A DNA stretch of 64,000 nucleotides from assembly GCA_038141525.1 (NCBI GenBank), contig JAYQIF010000008.1:558001-622000 (forward strand). Direction: 5' to 3'. Positions within the stretch are counted from its first letter, which is position 1; each line of letters starts with the position of its first letter. The notes beneath the pieces were generated by a model. The model was not told the DNA's origin and ran no database searches. It saw nothing but the letters and a program-made list of their open reading frames with translations. The DNA is from BACL21 sp038141525 (GTDB taxonomy: Bacteria > Bacteroidota > Bacteroidia > Flavobacteriales > Flavobacteriaceae). Positions 1 to 8,074 of the stretch are shown here, piece after piece. The translations under genes and the position numbers were made by a program.

Positions 1-89
1 AACGAGGTATTGATTTACCGTATCGATTAACGAGACAGATCAGTGCCAGAGTTCAGAAAAAAGTCCTGATTTGGCACCTAGAAAGGACG

Positions 90-800
90 TTAGGCCGATG
101 CCAATTCCGCCTCAAATAGATTTTTAAAGTGATGCTGTAACCTACTGCTCACTGCGTTTTCATCAATATGGGTTGTTTTTAGTTCCGCCCTCATAGAAGT
201 GACGGATTTTCCACGGATTCCACAGGGAATCATATGATCAAAATAACCTAGATCTGTATTCACATTGAGCGCGAATCCATGCATGGTCACCCAGCGACTC
301 GCACGAACGCCCATAGCACATATTTTTCGAGCAAAAGGTGTTCCGACATCCAACCACACACCGGTCTCACCCGATGAACGTTCTGATTGTATCCCATAGT
401 CGGCCAAGGTCAAAATGATCATCTCTTCGAGCAGTCTCAAATATTTATGGATGTCGGTAAAAAAATTTTCTAGATCTAAAATAGGGTACCCCACGATTTG
501 TCCGGGACCGTGGTACGTGATGTCGCCGCCACGATTGATTTTAAAAAATTGAGCCCCGATCGAGGCCAATTTTTGCTCATCGATCAGTAAGTGTTCCGGA
601 TCTCCACTTTTACCTAGGGTATAAACATGAGGATGGCGCACAAATAGCAAATGATTCTCTGTCGGTGTACTGGTGTTATTTCGTCTATTGTCGATTTTGG
701 TTTGAACAATTGCTTTAAAGAGTTCCTCCTGATAGTCCCAGGCCTTACCATATTCAATGAGGCCCAATTCTTGAAGTAAAACCGTTTTATTTTTTTCCAT
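90..800 (-). CDS. lipB: Octanoyltransferase LipB
   Basis: LipB transfers the octanoyl group from octanoyl-ACP to the lipoyl domains of 2-oxoacid dehydrogenases and the glycine cleavage H protein, the first step of lipoate assembly in the cytoplasm. The 236-residue product has the family motifs in order: RHPHVYTLGKSG, RGGDITYHGPGQIVGYP, the lysine of KICAMGVR and the catalytic cysteine of IPCGIRGKSVTS. Length is normal for the family. The ATG at 800 lies one base after the stop of the upstream YqaE-like gene, so the two probably share a transcript. A lipoate-dependent pyruvate dehydrogenase subunit gene (pdhB) is also in the window. Confidence 0.97.
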   Translation of the reverse strand: MEKNKTVLLQELGLIEYGKAWDYQEELFKAIVQTKIDNRRNNTSTPTENHLLFVRHPHVYTLGKSGDPEHLLIDEQKLASIGAQFFKINRGGDITYHGPGQIVGYPILDLENFFTDIHKYLRLLEEMIILTLADYGIQSERSSGETGVWLDVGTPFARKICAMGVRASRWVTMHGFALNVNTDLGYFDHMIPCGIRGKSVTSMRAELKTTHIDENAVSSRLQHHFKNLFEAELASA

Positions 801-801
801 C

Positions 802-960
802 TTATCGATTCGGATTATTCAGGATGATCAGTGCTGCAATTACTCCGGGCACCCAGCCACAGAGCGTCAAAATACAGACAATGATAAAGGAACCGCAGCC
901 CTTGTCCACAACAGCCAGCGGAGGAAAAATAATCGAAAGCAAAACACGCCAAAAACTCAT
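802..960 (-). CDS. YqaE/Pmp3-family small membrane protein
   Basis: A 52-residue protein starting MSFWRVLLSIIFPPLAVVDK. It has the two hydrophobic segments and the central FPPLAV and GWVPGVIAA signatures of the YqaE/Pmp3 (UPF0057) proteolipid family, small inner-membrane proteins linked to membrane potential or stress whose exact role is unclear. I chose the ATG at 960 because the open frame upstream of it has no family similarity and runs into the lysS promoter region. It sits one base upstream of lipB on the same strand and is divergent from lysS. Confidence 0.92.
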   Translation of the reverse strand: MSFWRVLLSIIFPPLAVVDKGCGSFIIVCILTLCGWVPGVIAALIILNNPNR

Positions 961-1020
961 AGGACAAAAATAAGGCATATTTTCAAGACAGCTCCTCAGC
1001 TTAAACCGCGAATAATTAAT

Positions 1021-1028
1021 TATTTTTG
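1021..1028 (+). promoter_or_regulatory. Bacteroidota -7 box upstream of lysS
   Basis: TATTTTTG matches the TAnnTTTG -7 consensus of the Bacteroidota primary sigma factor and lies 17 bases before the lysS ATG. No clear -33 TTG is seen at the usual distance, so the call rests on the -7 element and its position. Confidence 0.5.
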
Positions 1029-1045
1029 CGCCATATTTGGACAAT

Positions 1046-2743
1046 ATGCAACGTACAGAACTTGAACTAATTCGCCTGGAAAAACTCAATCAATTACGCG
1101 CTTTGGGCATTGACCCGTATCCAGCGGCGCAGTTTCCCGTAGATCACAATACCCTCGAGGTAAAAGAGCATTATCAGGAAGGAAAACAAGTTGTTGTTGC
1201 CGGAAGACTGATGTCAAGACGGATCCAAGGAAAAGCTTCCTTTGCAGAGCTACAAGATTCTGCGGGACGCATACAAGTCTATTTCAATCGAGATGAGATT
1301 TGCCCCGGCGAAGACAAAACACGCTACAATGAAGTCTATAAAAAGTTATTGGATATTGGAGATTTCATAGGAATTAGCGGAACCCTGTTCACGACACAAG
1401 TCGGTGAAAAAACAATACAAGTTCAAGAATTTACAGTGCTTTCCAAAGCGATTAAACCGCTACCACTGCCCAAAACAGACAGTCAGGGTAATGTTCATGA
1501 TGAATTCAACGACCCTGAGCTAAGATACCGTCAGCGTTATGCTGACCTTGTGGTAAACCCTCAGGTTAAAGAGGTCTTTATCAAAAGGACACGCCTGTTT
1601 AATGCGATGCGTGATTTCTTTAACGAGCGTGGCTATTTTGAAGTGGAGACTCCAGTACTCCAATCCATTCCAGGAGGAGCCGCAGCCCGTCCATTCATCA
1701 CCCATCACAACAGTTTGGACATTCCACTTTATTTGCGAATTGCCAATGAGTTGTATTTAAAAAGACTTATTGTCGGTGGATTTGACGGCGTTTATGAGTT
1801 TTCAAAAAACTTCCGTAACGAGGGGATGGATCGCACCCACAATCCTGAATTCACGGCCATGGAAATCTATGTCGCCTACAAGGATTACAATTGGATGATG
1901 GAATTTTGTGAGGAACTCCTGGAGTATTGTGCCCTGCAGGTCAACGGCAGTACCAAAGCTCAATTTGGCGAATACGAAATTGATTTTAAGGCTCCGTATC
2001 CAAGGGTAACCATGACAGAGGCCATAAAAAAATATACCGGTTTTGACATCACCGGGGCTGATGAAGAGGCGCTACGGACGGCGGCCCAATCTTTAGGCAT
2101 TGAGGTCGATGATACGATGGGTAAAGGAAAGCTCATTGATGAAATCTTTGGCGAAAAATGTGAAGGACAATTCATCCAACCAACCTTCATTACTGACTAC
2201 CCAAAAGAAATGAGTCCACTGACTAAGAGTCACCGCAACCATCCGGAGCTTACAGAGCGTTTTGAACTTATGGTCTGTGGCAAAGAGATTGCCAATGCCT
2301 ACAGTGAGTTAAATGACCCCATTGATCAGCGCGAGCGCTTCGAAGCTCAGGTAACTTTGGCCGATAGAGGAGATGACGAAGCCATGTATATCGATAATGA
2401 TTTTCTTCGGGCTTTAGAATATGGCATGCCTCCGACTTCAGGTATGGGGATAGGTATGGATCGACTCATCATGTTTTTGACGAATAATCCTTCAATTCAA
2501 GAGGTTTTATTTTTTCCTCAAATGAAACCAGAACGCAATCAAATCAAAGTTGTGCTCAATGAGGAAGAACAACACATACTCAATACGCTCAAAAACCAAG
2601 GACCTATGGCACTCTCGGCGCTAAAAGAACTCAGTGGCCTGAGTAATAAAAAATGGGATAAAAGCATTAAGCAATTGACCAAAAACAATTTAGCCAAAGT
2701 CGAAAAGGACGATCAAGGCTTATGGGTTTTGCCGTTGGACTAG
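1046..2743 (+). CDS. lysS: Lysyl-tRNA synthetase, class II
   Basis: Charges tRNA-Lys with lysine. The 565-residue protein has an N-terminal OB-fold anticodon-binding domain (about residues 50-150) and a class II catalytic core with motif 2 (FRNEGMDRTHNPEFT, about residue 256) and motif 3 (GIGMDRLIMFL, about residue 468). After the catalytic core there is an extra tail of about 70 residues (from about 496) that resembles a small helical or winged-helix domain, as is common in Bacteroidota LysS. A TTG lies nine bases further upstream, but the ATG at 1046 fits both the family alignment and the promoter position. Confidence 0.98.
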   Translation: MQRTELELIRLEKLNQLRALGIDPYPAAQFPVDHNTLEVKEHYQEGKQVVVAGRLMSRRIQGKASFAELQDSAGRIQVYFNRDEICPGEDKTRYNEVYKKLLDIGDFIGISGTLFTTQVGEKTIQVQEFTVLSKAIKPLPLPKTDSQGNVHDEFNDPELRYRQRYADLVVNPQVKEVFIKRTRLFNAMRDFFNERGYFEVETPVLQSIPGGAAARPFITHHNSLDIPLYLRIANELYLKRLIVGGFDGVYEFSKNFRNEGMDRTHNPEFTAMEIYVAYKDYNWMMEFCEELLEYCALQVNGSTKAQFGEYEIDFKAPYPRVTMTEAIKKYTGFDITGADEEALRTAAQSLGIEVDDTMGKGKLIDEIFGEKCEGQFIQPTFITDYPKEMSPLTKSHRNHPELTERFELMVCGKEIANAYSELNDPIDQRERFEAQVTLADRGDDEAMYIDNDFLRALEYGMPPTSGMGIGMDRLIMFLTNNPSIQEVLFFPQMKPERNQIKVVLNEEEQHILNTLKNQGPMALSALKELSGLSNKKWDKSIKQLTKNNLAKVEKDDQGLWVLPLD

Positions 2744-2823
2744 ATGACCTCGATGAACTATCGCCAAGCATAGGATGATATCAAAATATTATGTAGATTA
2801 GCCTGTACAAATAGACTATTCTT

Positions 2824-3159
2824 ATGAAAACCTACCTAAAGTTGCTCAGTGCGCTGTGTCTGTTGCTCGGATTGATGTCTCAACCCATCTACGCTCAACA
2901 ATTACGTCAAGACAACAGTCGCCCGGATGAAGCAGCAAAAATCCAAGTGGATCAGCTGTCGCAAAATTTAAATCTAGAAGGAGCGCAGCAAAGAGCGTTA
3001 TTTCGCGCCTTAGTTTCCGAATCTGCGCGTTCAGGGCAAAGTCCACAACAATTGCTTAAAGCCACAAGAAGCGACAACAATCAGGCTTTTGCACAAACCT
3101 TAAAGTCTATTCTTTCGCCGGAACAATTCCGCAAGTGTAAAGATCAAAAGAAAAAATAA
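2824..3159 (+). CDS. Small secreted protein, Spy/CpxP-like tail
   Basis: A 111-residue protein with a clear signal peptide (MKTYLKLLSALCLLLGLMSQ followed by an AQA-like cleavage region near residue 25). The mature part is polar, helical and Gln-rich. It ends in a LSPEQFRKCKDQ segment that recalls the 'LTPEQ' segments of small periplasmic Spy/CpxP-like proteins in Bacteroidota. I do not recognise a precise family. It is convergent with the glucosaminidase gene, four bases away, and follows lysS by about 80 bases, so it may be monocistronic. Confidence 0.7.
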   Translation: MKTYLKLLSALCLLLGLMSQPIYAQQLRQDNSRPDEAAKIQVDQLSQNLNLEGAQQRALFRALVSESARSGQSPQQLLKATRSDNNQAFAQTLKSILSPEQFRKCKDQKKK

Positions 3160-3163
3160 TAGA

Positions 3164-4018
3164 CTATCTCGGGATACGCAGCTCTTGACCAATCGATAAA
3201 TCGATGGACTTGAGTTTGTTGTGCTCCATGATTTGATCGACACTCAGACCAAAACGCTTTGACAGACTGTAAAGCGTATCTCCTGCGCGCACGACATACA
3301 CGCGATTTCTTCCGTTGATGGCGCGCTCTTTTTTTGAATCCTCAGGTTTGTGAGTCTCAACATATTTTGATCGACTGTTCGAGGAATCGCCACCATCATA
3401 TCGCCAGAGCTCAAAACGCTCTATTAGGCTAATGAGTTTATCTGGATATTTTGGGTCCGTGGCATAGCCTGCCTTTTTTAGGCCTTTGGCCCAACCCTTG
3501 TAATCCGATAGTTTAAGTTCAAATAAATCAGCATAGCGCGAGCGCTGCGATAAAAACAGTGAGTGATCTCTGTATGAATATTTCACGTCCGTATATTTAC
3601 GGAAGCACTCCCCTAACTCGTCATCGTCGTGATATACACGCTCTCCAGTCCAAGTAGAATGACATTTTATACCAAAATGATTGTTGGCGCTGACCGCTAG
3701 AGTACCCTTGCCGGAGCCACTCTCCAAAATACCCTGAGCCAGGGTAATGCTGGCCGGAATCTCATAAAGCCTCATTTCCTCAATGGCAATGGGCGCAAAG
3801 GTCTCTACATACAATTGTATGCGCTGCTGTGCAGTCATGGAGGCATTTTGGGCCATAGCCGGAGTCGTTTGTTGATTTTCTTTTTGGGAATCTGTCGCCT
3901 GAGACTTGACAATACGATTAGCGCCCTGTTTTCTCACCAGAGTCTTTTTTGGGCCGCAAGAGGAAAAGATCAGCAGCATGGCGAATCCCATTACACTAAT
4001 TAATGACTTTATATTCAT
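3164..4018 (-). CDS. Glucosaminidase/LysM peptidoglycan hydrolase lipoprotein
   Basis: A lipoprotein that probably cleaves the glycan strands of peptidoglycan. The N-terminus is a lipoprotein signal with lipobox FSSC near residue 20. A mannosyl-glycoprotein endo-beta-N-acetylglucosaminidase domain follows (about residues 70-220), with the ITLAQGILESGSGKGTLA segment carrying the catalytic glutamate. A single C-terminal LysM domain starts at YVVRAGDTLYSLSKRFG. The ATG at 4018 gives a clean lipoprotein signal; a GTG at 4042 that overlaps the upstream stop (GTGA) is the alternative. It probably forms an operon with the upstream PLP-enzyme gene. Confidence 0.92.
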   Translation of the reverse strand: MNIKSLISVMGFAMLLIFSSCGPKKTLVRKQGANRIVKSQATDSQKENQQTTPAMAQNASMTAQQRIQLYVETFAPIAIEEMRLYEIPASITLAQGILESGSGKGTLAVSANNHFGIKCHSTWTGERVYHDDDELGECFRKYTDVKYSYRDHSLFLSQRSRYADLFELKLSDYKGWAKGLKKAGYATDPKYPDKLISLIERFELWRYDGGDSSNSRSKYVETHKPEDSKKERAINGRNRVYVVRAGDTLYSLSKRFGLSVDQIMEHNKLKSIDLSIGQELRIPR

Positions 4019-4038
4019 AATCGGATTAAAGATAAATT

Positions 4039-4984
4039 TCACAATATGTTAATCAAACCTCTATTTGCGGCATTAAACCCCTTAATGCCTTGAAGCCCAC
4101 CAGTGTGCACCACCAGAATCTCATCGTCCTTTATTTTTGGGTCTTTCTTGAGTAAATCCAGTAGTCCATACATCATTTTCCCCGTGTAGATCGGATCCAA
4201 AGGTATTTTCGTTTGCGCCTTAAAATTATTAATAAATTCTATCAATTCATTATTCGCCTTAGCATATCCGCCAAAATGATAGTCATTGAATATCCTGCGA
4301 GAAACTCCTTGGCCAAAATTAGTCAGTTGACCGTCAAAATCAATGCCCTTAAGTGCAGAAAACCCCCAAACCTCTTGAGCTTGATTGGCACCAGATAGCA
4401 GTCCCGCCATAGTTCCTCCCGTACCGATTGGCGTGCAGAGCAGCTTAAATTGTTTGGGTAAAAGTTCCACCATATGTGCTACGCCCTGAATCGCTAAATC
4501 ATTACTCCCTCCCTCGGGAATAATCGTACAAGGGCCAAAACGCCTGTGCAGGGCACCGAGGTATTCGTGTTCCAATCTACGCCTGTACTCCGTACGCGCA
4601 ATAAAAACCAACTGCATCCCACAGTCAGCAGCCTTTTGCAATGTCGGATTTAATTTAACCTTGGAAGCGAGCTCTTCTCCTCGAATTAATCCAATGGTTT
4701 CAAAACCAAATTTTTGGCCAGCTGCTGCTGTCGCGGCAATATGATTAGAATAGGCCCCTCCGAAAGGTGACAATCCGATTGATCCCGGCACGCGCAGCTT
4801 CCCTGAGATTCGGCAAGAGCTTTCTAAGTTTATTCCCAGAGGCCTGCTCCAAAAGCTCATCTTCACGTAATATGTGGATATGTCGCTCAGGGAGATTCCA
4901 AGGCGTAAGATCAATCTTTTCAATTCTGGCTTTTTGATTAAGCCATTGATCAAGCTCATTAATTTTTGCCCGGGAAATATCCAT
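4039..4984 (-). CDS. ACC deaminase/D-cysteine desulfhydrase family PLP enzyme (frameshifted)
   Basis: A fold-type II PLP enzyme of the 1-aminocyclopropane-1-carboxylate deaminase/D-cysteine desulfhydrase family. The N-terminal part (ATG at 4984) carries the PLP lysine in GNKLRKLLPNL. The rest carries FGGAYSNHIAATAAAG, IPEGGSN and the phosphate-binding PIGTGGTMAGLL. The two parts are in different frames: removing one base near 4762 turns TFRRGLF into the expected TFGGAYSNH. About 310 residues after repair, normal for the family. The exact substrate cannot be read from sequence; ACC deaminase and D-cysteine desulfhydrase differ by few residues. The stop overlaps a possible GTG start of the glucosaminidase gene. 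Confidence 0.88.
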
Positions 4985-5283
4985 GATATAAGGAATTCAT
5001 TATTGAGGTTCATCAAAACTTGGCTCAAAAATAAGTTCCAAATCCAACAATCGAACAAATCAATACAATTAAATCAAGAATAATTTGAATATTCATTAAA
5101 TCTCAGTTTCAGATCAATGATAATATTATGGTTAAATCCAAATAGGCAGATCTGGGTAACCAGACTTAATCCGTAAGATTTAAATGACTAAATGTTAAAA
5201 TATATTGCATTTCATCGATTTATTTTGCATTTAATCGTCAATATTTACACTTTTGTCTTGTCAATAAGTTAAAACCTTCTGAT

Positions 5284-6120
5284 TTGGCTCCGATAAAACA
5301 AATATTGATTTTGACCTCTCTCCTGAATGTGCTGTCTATGACAGCTCAAGTCGGGATCAATACTGCTAACCCTCAAGCTGCTCTTGATATTCAGAGCAGC
5401 AACTATGGTGTTGTGATGCCACGACTAGCGCTCAACTCTACCCTTAATGAGAGTCCTGCTTCGAATCCTCAAGGAGGAAATATTCCTGCCGGAACAGTCA
5501 TTTATAACACAGCTACAACAAATAACGGTGCTAATGATGTCTCTCCAGGACTCTATGTTTGGACCGGAACACAATGGGATCCACAATTCGATCGCAAAGA
5601 GCAAGCCATGTTTGAGAGCCTATTAGGGATTCGTACCGAACCACTGATCGGACTCCTGCCTGCTAGTATTGTTGGCCTCACCAATCAAACCTTTACCCCG
5701 ACCTACACCGGAACCTATAAAGTTATCGTTTCTGTGAATTACGGCGGTGGCGTTGCCAAACAACCTGATGAAGATGGATCGCCAGCCAGTGATGGAGATT
5801 TAAACATTGCTCGCCAGACAGGCACCTTTGATTTTGAACTAGATGGAGTACACCGCTATATTCCAGTAGGGGCCTACTCGACAAACTACGACAACAGTGT
5901 CAATATTCCTGTTGGTGGTGACCGCAAATTTTACGCCATTTGGCAAGAATATACTTGGACCGGCTTTGTATCGCTACAAGCTGGTGTGGGACACAATTTT
6001 AATTTATCATTTATCCAAGACCTCGCTCCTGAATTCGAAAGTGAAGGTTCGGGAAACGGACGCGGTTATATCGCCTATGATTTACCCTGTCGCGTTGAAT
6101 TTATTTATATGGGAGAATAA
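5284..6120 (+). CDS. Secreted 'VGINT' protein, first of three tandem paralogues
   Basis: A 278-residue exported protein of unknown function. A signal peptide is followed directly by QVGINTANPQAALDI, the N-terminal motif found in many Bacteroidota surface and fibre-like proteins. The C-terminal half contains TGTYKVIVSVNYGGGVA and ends DLPCRVEFIYMGE, a pattern shared with the next two genes. The beta-rich end could be a C1q- or jelly-roll-like module, but this is only inference. The start is uncertain: no ATG precedes the signal peptide, and the TTG at 5284 is the best candidate. Three bases separate it from the next gene. No T9SS C-terminal domain is visible. Confidence 0.72.
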   Translation: MAPIKQILILTSLLNVLSMTAQVGINTANPQAALDIQSSNYGVVMPRLALNSTLNESPASNPQGGNIPAGTVIYNTATTNNGANDVSPGLYVWTGTQWDPQFDRKEQAMFESLLGIRTEPLIGLLPASIVGLTNQTFTPTYTGTYKVIVSVNYGGGVAKQPDEDGSPASDGDLNIARQTGTFDFELDGVHRYIPVGAYSTNYDNSVNIPVGGDRKFYAIWQEYTWTGFVSLQAGVGHNFNLSFIQDLAPEFESEGSGNGRGYIAYDLPCRVEFIYMGE

Positions 6121-6123
6121 GTC

Positions 6124-6951
6124 ATGAGATTCAAGAACTCCATATTTGCTCTTTTGTTGGTTATAAGCCAAATCCCTAGCTGGGGTCAGATTGGTATTGG
6201 CACGAGCAACCCTGAGGGACTTCTCGATATTTCCATGACTCAAGGATTTGTTTATCCACGCGTAACCTTGCTCAATACCGAAACTGCTACGATCACCACC
6301 CCAGATGGGAATCCCCCCGTTATTGGCACCATGGTTTACAATACCACGAACAATGGGTCAGACGCTACGGCTGTTTATCCCGAGCTATACCAATGGAACG
6401 GGACTCAATGGGTCGCTCAATTTGACAAAAAGGACAATAAAATTTATATTCAAAACAGCAACCTGAGTACAGGACACAGTGTTGGTGAACAGGGCATCAG
6501 TTTTGACAGCAAGACCTTTGTGCCTCAATACTATGGCACCTATAAAATAAAAGTGAGTCTGCATTTTGGTGGCGGTAAAATGGATCTTCCTACTTCAGCC
6601 GAACCAGAGGATCAACACGCTAATTTCGGTGCTCAAGGAGGCGACTTTATTTTCAGCTTTAACGGTCAGGATCACACTGTTTCGATGAAAAGTTTCTCAG
6701 GAAATAACAATGACACTCAATTTAATGACGGAACCTTAAAAGAATACTCTAACGCCTACAATCAAGCTCAATTCACCATTTTGGAGACCAATTTGATTCC
6801 TGGTGAGACCTATAACCTAGGACTTACTTTTGAGCAATTGATCGCTAATGGATTTGTTTCTGATGGCGCCATCGGAACCGACGGAAGCGGTCATATCGAC
6901 ATCAATGGTGATTTAGGTTGTGTTATTGAAATTAGTTACATTAACGAATAA
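6124..6951 (+). CDS. Secreted 'IGIGT' protein, second paralogue
   Basis: A 275-residue exported protein, paralogous to both neighbours. The signal peptide ends near SWGQ and is followed by IGIGTSNPEGLLDI. The middle has the shared YQWNGTQWVAQFDKKD segment. The C-terminal domain carries YGTYKIKVSLHFGGGKMD and ends DLGCVIEISYINE, with the single conserved cysteine close to the end. Spacing of three and two bases to the flanking genes shows co-transcription and probably translational coupling. Function unknown; an assembly with its two paralogues, as in hetero-oligomeric fibres, is possible. Confidence 0.78.
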   Translation: MRFKNSIFALLLVISQIPSWGQIGIGTSNPEGLLDISMTQGFVYPRVTLLNTETATITTPDGNPPVIGTMVYNTTNNGSDATAVYPELYQWNGTQWVAQFDKKDNKIYIQNSNLSTGHSVGEQGISFDSKTFVPQYYGTYKIKVSLHFGGGKMDLPTSAEPEDQHANFGAQGGDFIFSFNGQDHTVSMKSFSGNNNDTQFNDGTLKEYSNAYNQAQFTILETNLIPGETYNLGLTFEQLIANGFVSDGAIGTDGSGHIDINGDLGCVIEISYINE

Positions 6952-6953
6952 TT

Positions 6954-7856
6954 ATGTCAAACGCATTTTCTTCTTTAATAAAAGGTATCGCATTCGCACT
7001 TACTGTATTTTGCTTTAGTACACAGATAAGTAGTGCGCAGATCGGTATTGGCACGACTAGTCCTGAAGGCGCCATTGACGTAGCAGGGTCAAACTCTGGA
7101 CTCTTATTTCCACGAGTGGCGCTTAGCAGCACTCAGGACTTAACCACAGTAGTCAATCCCAATGGCGGAAATCTTGCTGCCGGAACAACTGTATTTAACA
7201 CCAACAATAGTGCCCTTGGGGCCAATGATGTGCAAGTAGGTGTTTATACTTTTGATGGAACACGTTGGCAACCACAATTCTCCAGAGAAGATTATGCTTT
7301 GTACAAGCAGACCGGCGGCTGTTTTCGCGCTCCAATCCAATCTGGGGCCCTGGAATATGCCACAGCCAGTAGACTAGAAAGTTTAGATGGAGCTGTCTTT
7401 ACTCCAAAATACAGTGGAATGTATCGCATTGAAGTCAAAACTAATTTTGGTGCTGGCAAAATTGAAGACTTCACCACAGGCAGTGAGAGTTATATCTCGG
7501 TGGCCACAAGTGAGGGTGCCTTTTTCTTCAAGCTTGAAGGCAACGGTCGCATCATGATTGATCCGGAAGCAACAACATATGACTACGAGCAAGGATGGTC
7601 CTACACACATGCCTACTCCGCCGAGAATGATAACGACCCTTCCGCAAGGAGTTCTGAGAGCTATAATGTGCCTCATTATGCGACTTTGGTTTATTACAAA
7701 CCCCTGATCGCCGGGGTCCCTTACACGTTTAACCTAAGACACAAGGCGGTCACTGGCGCTGCAGTTTTTCAGAATGCTGGCGCATCGGGCGAAGGTATGG
7801 GCCATGTGGGTCATGATGTCCCCTGTTCTGTTGAGTTCGAGTTTATCGGTAATTGA
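6954..7856 (+). CDS. Secreted 'IGIGT' protein, third paralogue
   Basis: A 300-residue exported protein, the last of the tandem trio. The signal peptide ends at SSAQ before IGIGTTSPEGAIDVAG. The middle region contains FDGTRWQPQFSREDYALY, matching the equivalent stretch of the first copy (TGTQWDPQFDRKEQAMF). The C-terminal domain contains SGMYRIEVKTNFGAGK and ends DVPCSVEFEFIGN. It is the longest copy because of insertions in the C-terminal domain. The copies are strongly diverged outside these motifs, so the duplication is old. No catalytic motif is visible. Confidence 0.78.
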   Translation: MSNAFSSLIKGIAFALTVFCFSTQISSAQIGIGTTSPEGAIDVAGSNSGLLFPRVALSSTQDLTTVVNPNGGNLAAGTTVFNTNNSALGANDVQVGVYTFDGTRWQPQFSREDYALYKQTGGCFRAPIQSGALEYATASRLESLDGAVFTPKYSGMYRIEVKTNFGAGKIEDFTTGSESYISVATSEGAFFFKLEGNGRIMIDPEATTYDYEQGWSYTHAYSAENDNDPSARSSESYNVPHYATLVYYKPLIAGVPYTFNLRHKAVTGAAVFQNAGASGEGMGHVGHDVPCSVEFEFIGN

Positions 7857-7893
7857 TTCTAATCTGGTGTTTTAGTTTGCGGCATTAAAGTGG

Positions 7894-7901
7894 TATTTTT
7901 G
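7894..7901 (+). promoter_or_regulatory. -7 box directly before the DUF5522 gene
   Basis: TATTTTTG fits TAnnTTTG and ends only three bases before the ATG at 7905. Transcription from it would start about at the ATG and give a leaderless mRNA. A TTTG at 7876-7879 is closer than the usual -33 spacing, so the promoter is not perfect. Confidence 0.45.
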
Positions 7902-7904
7902 CCC

Positions 7905-8063
7905 ATGCATTTTCCTAAAAAACACATTCCCGTAGAAGACGGCGATTTCTATCTAACCCCTGAAGGATATCGGTGTTTTACTGAGCAATATCATCTTAAA
8001 AGAGGGTATTGTTGCGATAGCAATTGTCGCCATTGTCCTTATAAAGGAAATGCCAAATCTTAA
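7905..8063 (+). CDS. DUF5522 small cysteine-rich protein
   Basis: A 52-residue protein whose core FTEQYHLKRGYCCDSNCRHC, followed by PY, is the signature of the DUF5522 family. The four cysteines (CC, C, C with RHCPY) suggest a metal site, but its role is unknown. In Bacteroidota such genes are short and easily missed. The ATG at 7905 gives the full family length. It ends 11 bases before hutU and may be co-transcribed with it. Confidence 0.88.
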   Translation: MHFPKKHIPVEDGDFYLTPEGYRCFTEQYHLKRGYCCDSNCRHCPYKGNAKS

Positions 8064-8074
8064 AAACACAACTT

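Noticed and set aside
3..119. Open plus-strand frame at the left edge, overlapping the end of lipB by 30 bases.
   Set aside because: Could be the tail of a gene cut by the window, but its 38 residues match no family I know and another frame stops at 30; too little to call.
4039..5058. Using the longest open frame (start at 5058) as the N-terminus of the ACC-deaminase-like enzyme.
   Set aside because: Residues upstream of the frameshift in that frame are non-conserved, while the frame starting at 4984 carries the PLP-lysine motif.
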